A DNA stretch of 64,000 nucleotides from Bacteroidota bacterium. Its GTDB lineage: Bacteria; Bacteroidota; Bacteroidia; Flavobacteriales_D; Crocinitomicaceae. Shown in pieces: positions 9,601 to 17,943 of this stretch. The notes under the pieces were generated by a model. The model had not been told where the DNA came from and ran no database searches. It saw only the letters and a program-made list of their open reading frames with translations. Both the position numbers and the translations under genes were made by a program. Position 1 is the first letter of the stretch. Every line of letters begins with the position of its first letter. The stretch is taken from contig JACPUU010000012.1 of the NCBI GenBank assembly GCA_016192075.1, positions 620,001-684,000 on the forward strand, in the 5' to 3' direction.

Positions 9601-10223
9601 TTGTTCATGTCCACCGAAGCAGAATCTGTATGTACTCTTACATTACTGAAATCCTTGCCGCCAAAGCGGTTTTCCATTTCACCCTGTGTATCTGCCGGTA
9701 GCTTTTCTCCACCACCTTTGCTGTTGTTCAGTTTGTCTTCAAATTCAACACCGGGCTCTTCTCTCGACGCTTTAGCCTGTACATTTTCCTCCTGCGTTAA
9801 TACTTCCGATGATGAATCTTCCTTGGCATTGAGCATGTCGTTGGGAACATCTTTTTCATCATCAAACAACAAGGGTTGCAAAAGGCTCTTTGTGCTGACC
9901 GCGCCTTCCTCGTCATTCGTAGCTTCAGCAGAGGGGGACTCTTCCGTCATTTGCTGAACCTCTTCGGGTTCGGCAGACTGCAACTGAACATTGGATTGCG
10001 GTTTTGACATAACGCGGGCAGCGGTATTATCTGCCTCTTGTTCAAATTTGTCACCAGGTTTACCTATATTCAGTTTTGCCTGAATACCGGCATGCATTTT
10101 TTGCAGGGAAGATTCATTGCCTGAATTTTCCTGCATCTGCATTTGCTCCTGTTCAGTTTGTGACTGAACAGCAGGTGCATTTGCCTGTGTGCTACCGGGT
10201 GCTATTTTGGGTGCAAAAGCCAC
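6696..10223 (-). CDS. eCIS cargo: DUF4157 polymorphic toxin with papain-fold C-terminus
   Basis: This 1175-residue protein opens with a Gln-rich leader containing 'MHAGIQAKLNIGKPGDKFEQ'. A DUF4157 domain around residues 175-255 follows, with HExxH in 'LLAHELTHTIQQG' near 240. Next come a Glu/Lys-rich coiled coil, hydrophobic segments near 865-930, three basic 11-residue repeats, and a last domain of about 110 residues. That domain matches the papain-fold toxin 2 pattern: Cys1085 or Cys1088 in 'CKECVAEM', His1135 in 'NGTHQAIMVDG', and Asp-Asn at 1146-1147 in 'FDNINPGG'. Papain-fold toxins are cysteine proteases, deamidases or acyltransferases, and the exact reaction cannot be read here. The gene follows the ATPase in the operon, as expected for eCIS cargo. 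Confidence 0.85.
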   Translation of the reverse strand: MAFAPKIAPGSTQANAPAVQSQTEQEQMQMQENSGNESSLQKMHAGIQAKLNIGKPGDKFEQEADNTAARVMSKPQSNVQLQSAEPEEVQQMTEESPSAEATNDEEGAVSTKSLLQPLLFDDEKDVPNDMLNAKEDSSSEVLTQEENVQAKASREEPGVEFEDKLNNSKGGGEKLPADTQGEMENRFGGKDFSNVRVHTDSASVDMNKDVKSKAFTNENHIFFNSGQFSNSDSGKELLAHELTHTIQQGATEDKVQAKENEKEEKKVNDPTAEKGDKKVEEKTGDEGPIEGGDPLAAELGIHEEYTSQIISGKEDNKIQRKVDDYKHSEDVTGPENRVKERMEEDGVDPNAKPEPDDERPASDEINEQESEVSEDAKPDVNRPQKNTPELNQRSEKLAKEVEKERDINAEEKKVEEPQQKKAPKTPAEIAKAQAAAAFAKAETFTPPAEPKEVEVPEIKPAVDSEGKEVESNPVNELRVAALTAQLQIYRKKAYDLKTGAEVEKAKAEELTGILHAGYAGIYQSNEVIDKNLLDFETHKEHVEGMEVHRDEAERRADWVAAEAPAMIETANESSLETASLNSDLKEEEQKSDQVPEDPEASEDSAEAKGEMENSGEDAATADATMKDMSEKAAPDLLSEALVAKEKNAVTTEKLNKAKENIATSEAKLHADKALNVEAKASFDAMDKEPEMHRKKAEKQEKQADKAIKKSFQQEKKLHAMQREYYAAMSQVPGAGRQEEDPSSNDTIQRKPLTDDDAQLYLNDPVARQKHLDSINNDYNKALFENELEMRENFETMSGGEKGWYALSVSGNNIAAYFSEVGFSGFLVDMVSVALNPLPFMAQLMNPDYSNDPWFIKPLRFTSGLITSLLVGFGSLWLLSTILAGIGTALSWWPFTAIIGIPMMSFFFPLAEFAGAVAEMLLPISMDLNALMFMLDLAKAACAQTSTGLAQTSEQVSEDVTRGMVSVTATIGARVGPKIGGLLKGTRVGKWFGNFKTWSGGRVAMSKTKLGGKFGGVKTRFGNMMKSGKTRFGNAMKSGKTRLRNIFKGSKVRNKPVEENLNLKKLTAETRTAISEIAKKYGIFECKECVAEMVETLKDIGVTGEILDVKTPTNKGMSGNIWSDALQKNISVNGTHQAIMVDGIVFDNINPGGISYNSWFNDLFAPQGFKVTRTNF
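7102..7200 (-). repeat. Three 33-base tandem repeats in the toxin gene
   Basis: Units start at about 7102, 7135 and 7168. On the minus strand they encode 'KTRFGNMMKSG', 'KTRFGNAMKSG' and 'KTRLRNIFKGS', a strongly basic amphipathic segment. It sits between the membrane region and the papain-fold domain. The copies are in frame, so unit number can change without breaking the gene. Confidence 0.8.
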
Positions 10224-10237
10224 TCTTTTTTTTACAA

Positions 10238-10525
10238 TTACGCCATTTCCTGATCTTCGGCCTTCTGAACATTTTCATCCAACCCCTGTGACTGAACAGC
10301 CTCTGTATTTTCCTCTGTTTGTGTTTGCATCTCAGGCGAAGTGTCTTCGTCGAGCTTGTGTTGTATTTTTGAATGCATAGCCTGAAGCGAATCATCTTCC
10401 TTTTTGCTCACAGGCATCGAGGTTTCGTCGGTTTCTGATTTTTTACTGATGAAACCGCTTTTTTTTCCGCGGGTATTTTTTGCGCGCGCAGCGTTGCTTT
10501 TGGCGGTGATTTTTCCGTTTTTCAT
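10238..10525 (-). CDS. Short leader-like protein related to the toxin N-termini
   Basis: This 95-residue, charged, probably disordered protein contains 'SLQAMHSKIQHKLDED'. It closely parallels the 'MHAGIQAKLN' leader motif of both DUF4157 toxins, but it stops without any DUF4157 domain. It lies between the ATPase gene (11-base gap) and the papain-fold toxin (14-base gap). It could be a truncated toxin, a separate peptide that occupies the tube lumen, or a loading helper. I can show only the shared motif and the position. Confidence 0.65.
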   Translation of the reverse strand: MKNGKITAKSNAARAKNTRGKKSGFISKKSETDETSMPVSKKEDDSLQAMHSKIQHKLDEDTSPEMQTQTEENTEAVQSQGLDENVQKAEDQEMA

Positions 10526-10536
10526 AGTTTATGCCT

Positions 10537-11883
10537 TTAAATAATTTTACCTTCTTTACTGAACTCTCTGCGTATACCTTCTGTAATATCTTTGAGTGTA
10601 ATCACATTGCTGTTTCTTTTGGCGGCCATAAGTGCGCAGTAACGAACCACGTTCATAATTGCCCCGCCTGACATTTCATGCTGACCGGCTATCTTTTTAA
10701 AGTCTATCGTTTCTTCTACCTGACAACTGTCTGGAAAAGCTGTTTCCCATAATCTTTTCCGCTCGGTGATACGTGGCATCGGAAAATGGATAACAGACTG
10801 GAAACGTCTTAAAAAGGCTTCATCCATGTTACTTTTCATGTTTGAAGCAAGAATTGTCATTCCATCAAAATCTTCTATTCGCTGCAACAGATAAGACACT
10901 TCCTGGTTGGCATAACGGTCATGCGCATCATTCACCTTAGTTCTTTTCCCAAATAAAGCATCGGCTTCATCAAAAAACAAAATCCAGTCTTTATTCTCAG
11001 CCTGCTGAAAAATGTTTGCAAGATTTTTTTCAGTTTCACCAATGTATTTGGAAACAACCATAGACAAATCAATGCGGTAAACCGGTTTGCCGGTTGATTT
11101 GGCAACGAGCGCAGCAGTAAGCGTTTTACCAGTTCCGGGCGGGCCGTAAAACAAACTCAGGTATCCGGGTTTTAGTTTTTTTGCCAGGCCCCAGTTTTTC
11201 ATAATATGATTACCATAAGTTACCCATGTCATGAGTTCTTCAACCTGCAGCAGGGTGCGGTCATCCAGAACAAGGTCACTCCACTCATACTGTGTGGTAA
11301 TTTCTTTCGCAGGAAAGCTGTTACCGAAAATAGGTTTAGAGACCGTTCCAATGGTAAACAACTCCAGAAAATCACCATAGGGTGTAATTACCCCGGACAA
11401 AAACGGATCGCCGGGATGAATTTTTTCAAGTGTCAGAATTCTTTCTTTTGAAAATAAATGATCACTTTTAAAATAGTTAAGTAATTGAAACCGTTTCGAA
11501 AAGTCATCACCGGCAAGTACAAACAACGCGGTTTCTGCGGTTGCCTGAAAACCGTTGTGTGAACCGCTGCGCACACCGCCAAATTCGGTAAGTATGGACC
11601 CATCTTTACTCCGTAGAAAAAAAGCATCGAATAAGGATGGTTTTATGTAGGGAACAATGCTCAACAATAAAATAACCCGCTCTTCAAAAGAAAGTTTATG
11701 GTTGTGAACAAAACTGGCATAAACCGAATCATGACCATTCAGCACCGGGGGTAAAATTTCTTCAATTGCCGAAAACTCAGAATTTTGACCAAAACGAACC
11801 GCCAGACGGGTTTCAAGAACTTTCTCAAGCCACCGGAATTCATCTGTCAGATGCAATGCATTATGTATGGTCGTTAATTCCAT
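10537..11883 (-). CDS. eCIS AAA+ ATPase (Pvc15-like)
   Basis: This 448-residue AAA+ ATPase has Walker A 'GPPGTGKT' at 247-254, Walker B 'ILFFDEADALFG' around 301-312, sensor-1 Asn in 'ILASNMKSN', and an arginine finger at 'FLRRF' (357-361). The first 200 residues are a family-specific N-terminal domain. Pvc15-type ATPases are present in nearly all eCIS loci and are needed for particle assembly or cargo loading. They are distinct from the T6SS recycling ATPase ClpV. The start overlaps the tape-measure gene by 10 bases, consistent with coupling. Confidence 0.92.
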   Translation of the reverse strand: MELTTIHNALHLTDEFRWLEKVLETRLAVRFGQNSEFSAIEEILPPVLNGHDSVYASFVHNHKLSFEERVILLLSIVPYIKPSLFDAFFLRSKDGSILTEFGGVRSGSHNGFQATAETALFVLAGDDFSKRFQLLNYFKSDHLFSKERILTLEKIHPGDPFLSGVITPYGDFLELFTIGTVSKPIFGNSFPAKEITTQYEWSDLVLDDRTLLQVEELMTWVTYGNHIMKNWGLAKKLKPGYLSLFYGPPGTGKTLTAALVAKSTGKPVYRIDLSMVVSKYIGETEKNLANIFQQAENKDWILFFDEADALFGKRTKVNDAHDRYANQEVSYLLQRIEDFDGMTILASNMKSNMDEAFLRRFQSVIHFPMPRITERKRLWETAFPDSCQVEETIDFKKIAGQHEMSGGAIMNVVRYCALMAAKRNSNVITLKDITEGIRREFSKEGKII

Positions 11884-13706
11884 TCCACGTAAATTGTTTT
11901 TTTCATCCAGCTCAGCCTTATAGTACTTATGCTCCAGGGCAAACGATCCAGCAAAATATCAATGCCTGATTGTTCAACCCTCAACACCCATGAATCACTT
12001 TTTTGAATTAAGATACCCGGCCGGCAAATAAAAGACTGACGCAGTGCCTCATTACCTGTTGTACCCAGTGCTCCCCAGTTTTTGATCACAGCCTGCAGCA
12101 AAAACGCTGCCTCATCCTTCTCTTCCGCTGAAAGGGTGAACCCGGTTTCAAGTACTTCGGTAACATCCAGTCCGCATAAAATTTTGCTGAGTCCGGTCTC
12201 ATACTCCGGCGAATCAGTATGCCCTGTTGAAATGTACTGCAGCAAATGAACACCCCGGTGTTTTGCCTCATCACTTATAAATCCTGAATCATTGACCAGC
12301 CCCAGGTGCTTCAGGTAATGCGGAATGTAATTCCAGAGTATTACCAGGCCTGCATTGGAAACAAACAGTTCTGCTACATTTTCAGCACTATCCGTTTCAC
12401 GATGCCTTGTACTTTTTGTCTCATGATCCAACACCTGCTCAATTAATTCAGCGCTGCCGGACACATCCTTAGCTGTAATTTTTGTTTCGTTTTCTAAGCG
12501 TAATCCCTCCCATTCATCTTTGTCTGCACTGGTATTGATACTGCTTTTTTCGCCCGGCTCCGGAACTTCAGTCTTGCCTGATTTTTTTTCCGGGTCTGTT
12601 TTTGGCAGATTTTTTTGCCGGGTATCCATTTCAGTTGGTTTTACCTGAAGTGGATTCTTTTTTGAAGCTGCATTTTTGTGCTGATCTGAAATTTTTTTTA
12701 CTTTCTCAACGGCTTCTTCAATACGCTTGTTTTTTCGAAAGAATGTGCTGGTAAATAAATCTGCAAAATGATCTGATTTAGCTAAACCGGGTTGAAAAAC
12801 ATGCAGCGCTTCATTTTTAAAAAATGACAACAGCCCGGCGTGAGACGCGCCAGATTTTTTTTGCCGTGGAACAATCAGTACCTTTAATGCTGCTACAATT
12901 ACCTTTTCACGTGGCTGCCCCGTTACCTGGCATAGTACATCAGTCAGTTTCCGGTAAAAAGCTATTGTATCCGGACCCGACTGCCGGTTTAAAATAAATA
13001 CGGCAAGTAATTCCCGTACAATTTTTTTTTCAATAGAAACGGTTTCAGACAGCCCAAACTCGGCTAAAACCTGGTTTATAAATGACGGAATTGTTTCAGA
13101 AAAAAAGACCAGGTCTTTTTTTGATTTTGGCTTCAGAAAACCGGCGGCCAAAGTACCATACAGTGCGGGAATTCTGAATTGATTTACAAGGCGTTTCATG
13201 ATCGTTACTGATTTGAGTAAATCAATCAGCCTCGTTTTGAAAACTTCTGATTCAGCAATTTTTTTGACAACCAGTTTTTCAAAAATGACGAGGTCTGATG
13301 AAACTGAATTCCAGGGAAGAATGCCTGTTTTTAAAAACGAAAAAAGTACCTCTGTCTCATTTTTTTCTACTGTAATTTTTTCAACATTTTTGCCTTTTGT
13401 AAACGTCTGACCTGTTGATTCTGCCAGGGATTTTTGTAATTCTTCGCTTAATCTTGCTTTGAAACTGATCAGCAAATCTTCGTTGAAATCAGTTTGTGTA
13501 ATAGTGCCCAGATCAATGGTGAGATGGTCTATTCGAATGATTTCATTTCCGGTGTCAAATTCATCCAGTATTTCAACAATTAACGGCGTCATTTTCTGAT
13601 AATAGAAATCACGCATATCATTCTGTACCTGCCATGAACCATTGCGTGTACCTGTGTAAATGTCAAGTACCTGTTTACGAATAATATGATTTCTACCAGG
13701 CAGCAT
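11874..13706 (-). CDS. eCIS tape-measure protein (Pvc14-like)
   Basis: This 610-residue protein has the N-terminus typical of the contractile-injection-system tape-measure family, with 'HIIRKQVLDIYTGTRNGSWQ' at about residues 6-25 followed by 'IDHLTIDLGTI'. A Lys/Ser-rich low-complexity middle follows, then a conserved C-terminal helical part near 455-560. In this family the protein sets particle length inside the tube. Its ATG overlaps the stop codon of the repeat protein upstream (shared base 13706), and it overlaps the ATPase downstream by 10 bases. Confidence 0.85.
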   Translation of the reverse strand: MLPGRNHIIRKQVLDIYTGTRNGSWQVQNDMRDFYYQKMTPLIVEILDEFDTGNEIIRIDHLTIDLGTITQTDFNEDLLISFKARLSEELQKSLAESTGQTFTKGKNVEKITVEKNETEVLFSFLKTGILPWNSVSSDLVIFEKLVVKKIAESEVFKTRLIDLLKSVTIMKRLVNQFRIPALYGTLAAGFLKPKSKKDLVFFSETIPSFINQVLAEFGLSETVSIEKKIVRELLAVFILNRQSGPDTIAFYRKLTDVLCQVTGQPREKVIVAALKVLIVPRQKKSGASHAGLLSFFKNEALHVFQPGLAKSDHFADLFTSTFFRKNKRIEEAVEKVKKISDQHKNAASKKNPLQVKPTEMDTRQKNLPKTDPEKKSGKTEVPEPGEKSSINTSADKDEWEGLRLENETKITAKDVSGSAELIEQVLDHETKSTRHRETDSAENVAELFVSNAGLVILWNYIPHYLKHLGLVNDSGFISDEAKHRGVHLLQYISTGHTDSPEYETGLSKILCGLDVTEVLETGFTLSAEEKDEAAFLLQAVIKNWGALGTTGNEALRQSFICRPGILIQKSDSWVLRVEQSGIDILLDRLPWSISTIRLSWMKKTIYVEWN

Positions 13707-16700
13707 CAGGTAGCAAGAGTATTTAGCCGTTCAATAAAGTTTACAAAAAGTGGATTGGTACCTGTTGCTATCGTACCAATATTCTCAAGCAGGTATGCAA
13801 GCTCTGGCACTGTAATTACCTGGTCAAACTGGGCTTCTAATGCATTAAACATTTGTTGCAGAACCGATGCGTCACTACCCGAAATGTCCTGATTTCTGTA
13901 ACCGGTAAGCCCGATCATGGAAACAAACATTTCATTGTATATGGCTGTTCTAAGCATCAGGTCACGCTGCGCAGCATTCATTTCTTCAGGCGTTCCACCA
14001 CCCTGAATAACAGCCAGGGTATTGAGTATGGCATTCTTTACCGGCTCAGTAATTGTCAGAAAATTTGAACTGATGTAATCTTCCTGCGCGCCGGTCCAAA
14101 ATTGTGCTTCAGTAATTGTATTTTCAAGCGATGCTAAAATGTTATCTGCTACCGGTTTTGTATTATCAATAAGTGCACGGTTTTCAGCAAATGCCGGAGA
14201 CAAACGGTCTTCAAAAAGTGCCTCAAATTCATCCAGCCTGAACGTAAACCGTTTCACAAAAAGATTTTGCTGCTGCCTGTTTGTTCTGTCAGGTAAATTT
14301 TTTACTTCAATACCAATAACCTGCTGTGTTAAACCACCGGAAGCATCAACGGTATTAATACCCGGGCTTTTAAACCCACCAACCATAGCGGTTCTGGAAA
14401 CCACTGAAATAGCACCTTTGGACGTATTTATACCAAGGCCTGAATGGAGTGAACCACTGACGAGTGAAGTCGAAATTACCGGACCGTCCGGATCAACCGG
14501 AAAAGCAATTATATCATCGTTGCGATAACTGTGCAGATCTCTGGCAAACTGAACAGTATATACGGCATCATTATCCGGCGAAATTTGAAGCTGCAGGTTA
14601 AATGAGGTTTTACCACCGGTCTGGTCAACTGTCTGTATCTGAATACCGGAATAAATACCCGGTATAAGGCTTGTAACATCTGTTACCACAATGTCTCCTA
14701 CTTCTCTGCCAACCGGACTTGCCGTGGCAACATCCGGATAAAGTGTTGTACCGGCAGGAATAGATCCGCCGACAAGCGTAGCGGTTACGAGTGCGGCATT
14801 ACTGTCTGTCACTGCGGCAAGCAATGTGCCATTCTGGACAGTATCGTAATTCATTGGTGGAGCCACGGTATACTGGGCCTCTGTATCAGGCAGTATTTCT
14901 ATCATAACCACACTGTCTGTCATAAAGCCAAGATTGTCAGAGGTGCGTATAACAGCTGCTGACACCCCGGGAACCAAAGCAGTAGGGTCTGAAACTTTAA
15001 TGGTTCCATTCGTCTCAAGTGAGGCGCCGGAAGGAATAGCACCGGAAATAATGCTTGCCCCCACAATGGGTCCGTTTGGATCTGAAGCAGTAGCCAGTTG
15101 ATCATTCACCAAATAGGAATCAATGTTCTTTGCAGGCAAAATTGTATAAATGGCTTCCTGGTCTGTATTCAAAAGGGTTATTTCAATAAACACGAGTGTT
15201 ACACCACCTACCACATCTTTCGTTCTCATTTGGGGGGAATAGACACCCGCAATCAGCGCCGCCGGATCATTTACCGTAATCGTACCCGATAATGGATCCA
15301 TAACCATTCCCGGTGAAAGATTACCTAATAATATTTTGGAATCAATAACAGGTCCATTGGGGTCTGTTGGGTAAGCTATAATTGTTCCGTTGGTCAGTAA
15401 ATCAACCGGTGTAGGTGCTATAACCCACCAAACGGCAGGTTCATCTGCCAGCAAAAAAAGTTCAAAACTCAGATCAGTTACCCCGCCGTTTTTGTCTGTG
15501 ACACGTAATGAAACGGCATATTTTCCGGGTGCAAGAAGTGGCTGATCGTATACTGAAATAGCACCCGTGAGTGAATTGAGTTTGGTACCAGGCGGAAGTT
15601 TACCTGCACTCTGAACAACAGATTTAATATCGTTACTGTTTGGTGAAACAAGTTCTGAAAGAAAGTTTCCGTTTACATGGGCCGTTACTACTTTTGGAGG
15701 ATAGATAAAATACGAAATTTCAATATCACCCAAAATAGTCAGTTCCAGTTCACTTTCAGTAATACCTCCATTGCCGTCGGTTGTTTTAATAAAAATGTTA
15801 CCGGATGTTCCGGAATTGAGCAAAGCCGGATCACTGATAAATACATTTCCATTTACTGGATCCAATGCTGTTCCAAGCGGCAATGCTCCTTTTGAAACAA
15901 CGGCCTTAACAACCCCACGATCTGTATCTTCTACCGTTGCAAGAATGTCTCCTTTTACATAACTGTCAACCGCTTTGGGCGGGAGAATGGTATAAACTGC
16001 TTCTGAATCGGTTCCTTCAAAATACAAGGCAATACGACTGGTGGTTTCTCCGCCCTGGGCATCAGTCGTAAGTATCAGCAGTACATATTTTCCGGCTACA
16101 AGTGCTGACGTATCTGCAATTGTAATCTGACCGGTTGTTGTATCAAGTGTTGTTCCGGGAGGCAACGTTCCGCCAGTGAGTTCAGCCTGAATTACTGTAT
16201 CCGGATCTAGCGCTTCTGCAATGATTTCACCAACTGAATAATCAGTTATATCTTTTGCATACGTTGCCTTATAAACGGCTTTGTAGTCAGGTTCTATTTC
16301 AATAAAAAGATCATGAACTTTACGCGCCCCGTTTAAGGGTTTTATGAGAATTTTAAGTTCATAAGTTCCCGCTTCAAGCAATGACGGGTTGGCTACAGTG
16401 ATGCTTCCGTTAACACTACTCAGTAAACTGCCGGCTGGTAACTTGCCTGAAACCAATGTCAAAAATTCAATTTCAGGTGCAGGGTTGTTTAATTCAGCCA
16501 GTTTATCACCGTTCAGATAATTCTGTACTTTTTTAGAATTTGAAACAATGTAGTAGTATTCTGCCACATTGTTTCCCAGGGTAAATTCTACCGTACATTT
16601 TTTTTGAATGCCAGACGGATCAATGTAAAGAATGTTGAATTTATAAGTGCCTTCTTTGAGTTTTGTTTTGTCCTGGATGACAATATCTCCGGAAGCAGGA

Positions 16701-17920
16701 TCTATAATGATACCCTCTGGTAAACTTGTAAGCACGGCACTTACCACGCCTCCATCCGGATCTGAAACTGTTGCAAGCACCTGGTTATTGCGGTATTGTT
16801 TAAGCTCATTTGGCGGATTGACTTTGTAAACCGCAGCATGATCAGTTTCAAAAAACAAAACAACCTGATGTGTCGTTTCAAAACCACGAATATCTTTGGT
16901 AATGACAGACAGGTAATAATTACCCGGAAGTAATAAGAGACTGTCAGCAACAAATATCAAACCCGTGACAGGATCCATAGCCACTCCCTGCGGCATAATA
17001 TCCTGCCCTGAACCGGTTTTGTCAATGACCTTTGCACTGACTATTTCACCGTCCGGATCATTGACTATTGCCAGTACTTCACCGGTCGTATATTCCCCTG
17101 TTTTTTTTGGAGGATTGACCGTATAAACAGCATCTTTACCGGCACCAATGGTCAGATCAAGTGTGCTTTCAGTTGTGCCGCTTTCGCCGTCGACGGTTTT
17201 TATGAATAGCCGGTAAATACCCTGCACCAGTTGCGTTGCATCTTCAACAGTCAGGGCCCCATTGGCAGCATTGAGCGCAATTCCGGCCGGTAAGCCGGCA
17301 ATTGCTGGTGGTGCAATACCACCCAGGGTAACACTGCCCAGTATTTCACCGTTCTGATATTCATGCAGTGCTTTGGGCGGACTGATTTCGTAAATGCAAT
17401 TTTGAGCCGGTGCTGCCGGAACAAGTAACGCAATACGCTTCTGCAACTCCGGTTTTTCAGGATAATTGTCTGAAAGATCACGAAGTACATTTCTGAGATT
17501 TTCAAGTTCAGTAATTGCAGTCATGTTTGCCATCAGGGTTTCCATGGTGGCAAAAAGAAACAACAGGTGTGTACTGTTGCTGATGTCATTTCTTCTTAAA
17601 ACAGCAATTTCAATGGCACTTGTTACAACAGAATAAAACAGGTCAACGTAAAAAAACAATTCTTCTTTAAGTTGATCAATAGTTGCTTCGTCTGATGTGC
17701 TTTTGATCAGCGCATCTTTTTCAATTATCCGCAGGGCAATAGCTTCCAGAAGCGGGTCCATGAATTTTCTGACGGCCATATCGCGCTCTCCCGTCAGATA
17801 CAATTTGCGCGTATCCGGCGAGTTCATTTCTTTTTCGAGCTGGTTAAATAACCGCTGGGCAGCTTCAAAAATCTGCTGGTTGATTTCCTTTTCGATTTGC
17901 GGATCTACTAGTTCGCTCAT
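13706..17920 (-). CDS. Giant Ig/cadherin-like repeat protein in the eCIS baseplate region
   Basis: This 1404-residue protein has a helical head (about 1-172), eleven repeats of about 94 residues (about 172-1210) and a helical tail (about 1210-1404). A typical unit runs 'AVYTILPPKAVDSYVKGD', then 'D-P-D-G-x-I-V-x-A', 'LPPGTTLDTTTGQITIAD', 'L-x-x-G-x-Y' and 'T-D-x-x-G-G-x-T'. This resembles putative Ig (He_PIG) and cadherin-like folds. There is no signal peptide. The gene sits where PVC-type clusters carry the tail fibre, between the gp7-like protein and the tape measure. It could be the target-binding fibre or a part of a baseplate shell. The same repeat ends the preceding gene. Confidence 0.75.
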   Translation of the reverse strand: MSELVDPQIEKEINQQIFEAAQRLFNQLEKEMNSPDTRKLYLTGERDMAVRKFMDPLLEAIALRIIEKDALIKSTSDEATIDQLKEELFFYVDLFYSVVTSAIEIAVLRRNDISNSTHLLFLFATMETLMANMTAITELENLRNVLRDLSDNYPEKPELQKRIALLVPAAPAQNCIYEISPPKALHEYQNGEILGSVTLGGIAPPAIAGLPAGIALNAANGALTVEDATQLVQGIYRLFIKTVDGESGTTESTLDLTIGAGKDAVYTVNPPKKTGEYTTGEVLAIVNDPDGEIVSAKVIDKTGSGQDIMPQGVAMDPVTGLIFVADSLLLLPGNYYLSVITKDIRGFETTHQVVLFFETDHAAVYKVNPPNELKQYRNNQVLATVSDPDGGVVSAVLTSLPEGIIIDPASGDIVIQDKTKLKEGTYKFNILYIDPSGIQKKCTVEFTLGNNVAEYYYIVSNSKKVQNYLNGDKLAELNNPAPEIEFLTLVSGKLPAGSLLSSVNGSITVANPSLLEAGTYELKILIKPLNGARKVHDLFIEIEPDYKAVYKATYAKDITDYSVGEIIAEALDPDTVIQAELTGGTLPPGTTLDTTTGQITIADTSALVAGKYVLLILTTDAQGGETTSRIALYFEGTDSEAVYTILPPKAVDSYVKGDILATVEDTDRGVVKAVVSKGALPLGTALDPVNGNVFISDPALLNSGTSGNIFIKTTDGNGGITESELELTILGDIEISYFIYPPKVVTAHVNGNFLSELVSPNSNDIKSVVQSAGKLPPGTKLNSLTGAISVYDQPLLAPGKYAVSLRVTDKNGGVTDLSFELFLLADEPAVWWVIAPTPVDLLTNGTIIAYPTDPNGPVIDSKILLGNLSPGMVMDPLSGTITVNDPAALIAGVYSPQMRTKDVVGGVTLVFIEITLLNTDQEAIYTILPAKNIDSYLVNDQLATASDPNGPIVGASIISGAIPSGASLETNGTIKVSDPTALVPGVSAAVIRTSDNLGFMTDSVVMIEILPDTEAQYTVAPPMNYDTVQNGTLLAAVTDSNAALVTATLVGGSIPAGTTLYPDVATASPVGREVGDIVVTDVTSLIPGIYSGIQIQTVDQTGGKTSFNLQLQISPDNDAVYTVQFARDLHSYRNDDIIAFPVDPDGPVISTSLVSGSLHSGLGINTSKGAISVVSRTAMVGGFKSPGINTVDASGGLTQQVIGIEVKNLPDRTNRQQQNLFVKRFTFRLDEFEALFEDRLSPAFAENRALIDNTKPVADNILASLENTITEAQFWTGAQEDYISSNFLTITEPVKNAILNTLAVIQGGGTPEEMNAAQRDLMLRTAIYNEMFVSMIGLTGYRNQDISGSDASVLQQMFNALEAQFDQVITVPELAYLLENIGTIATGTNPLFVNFIERLNTLAT

Positions 17921-17943
17921 GTTTTCCTGTATTACTGGCGTGA

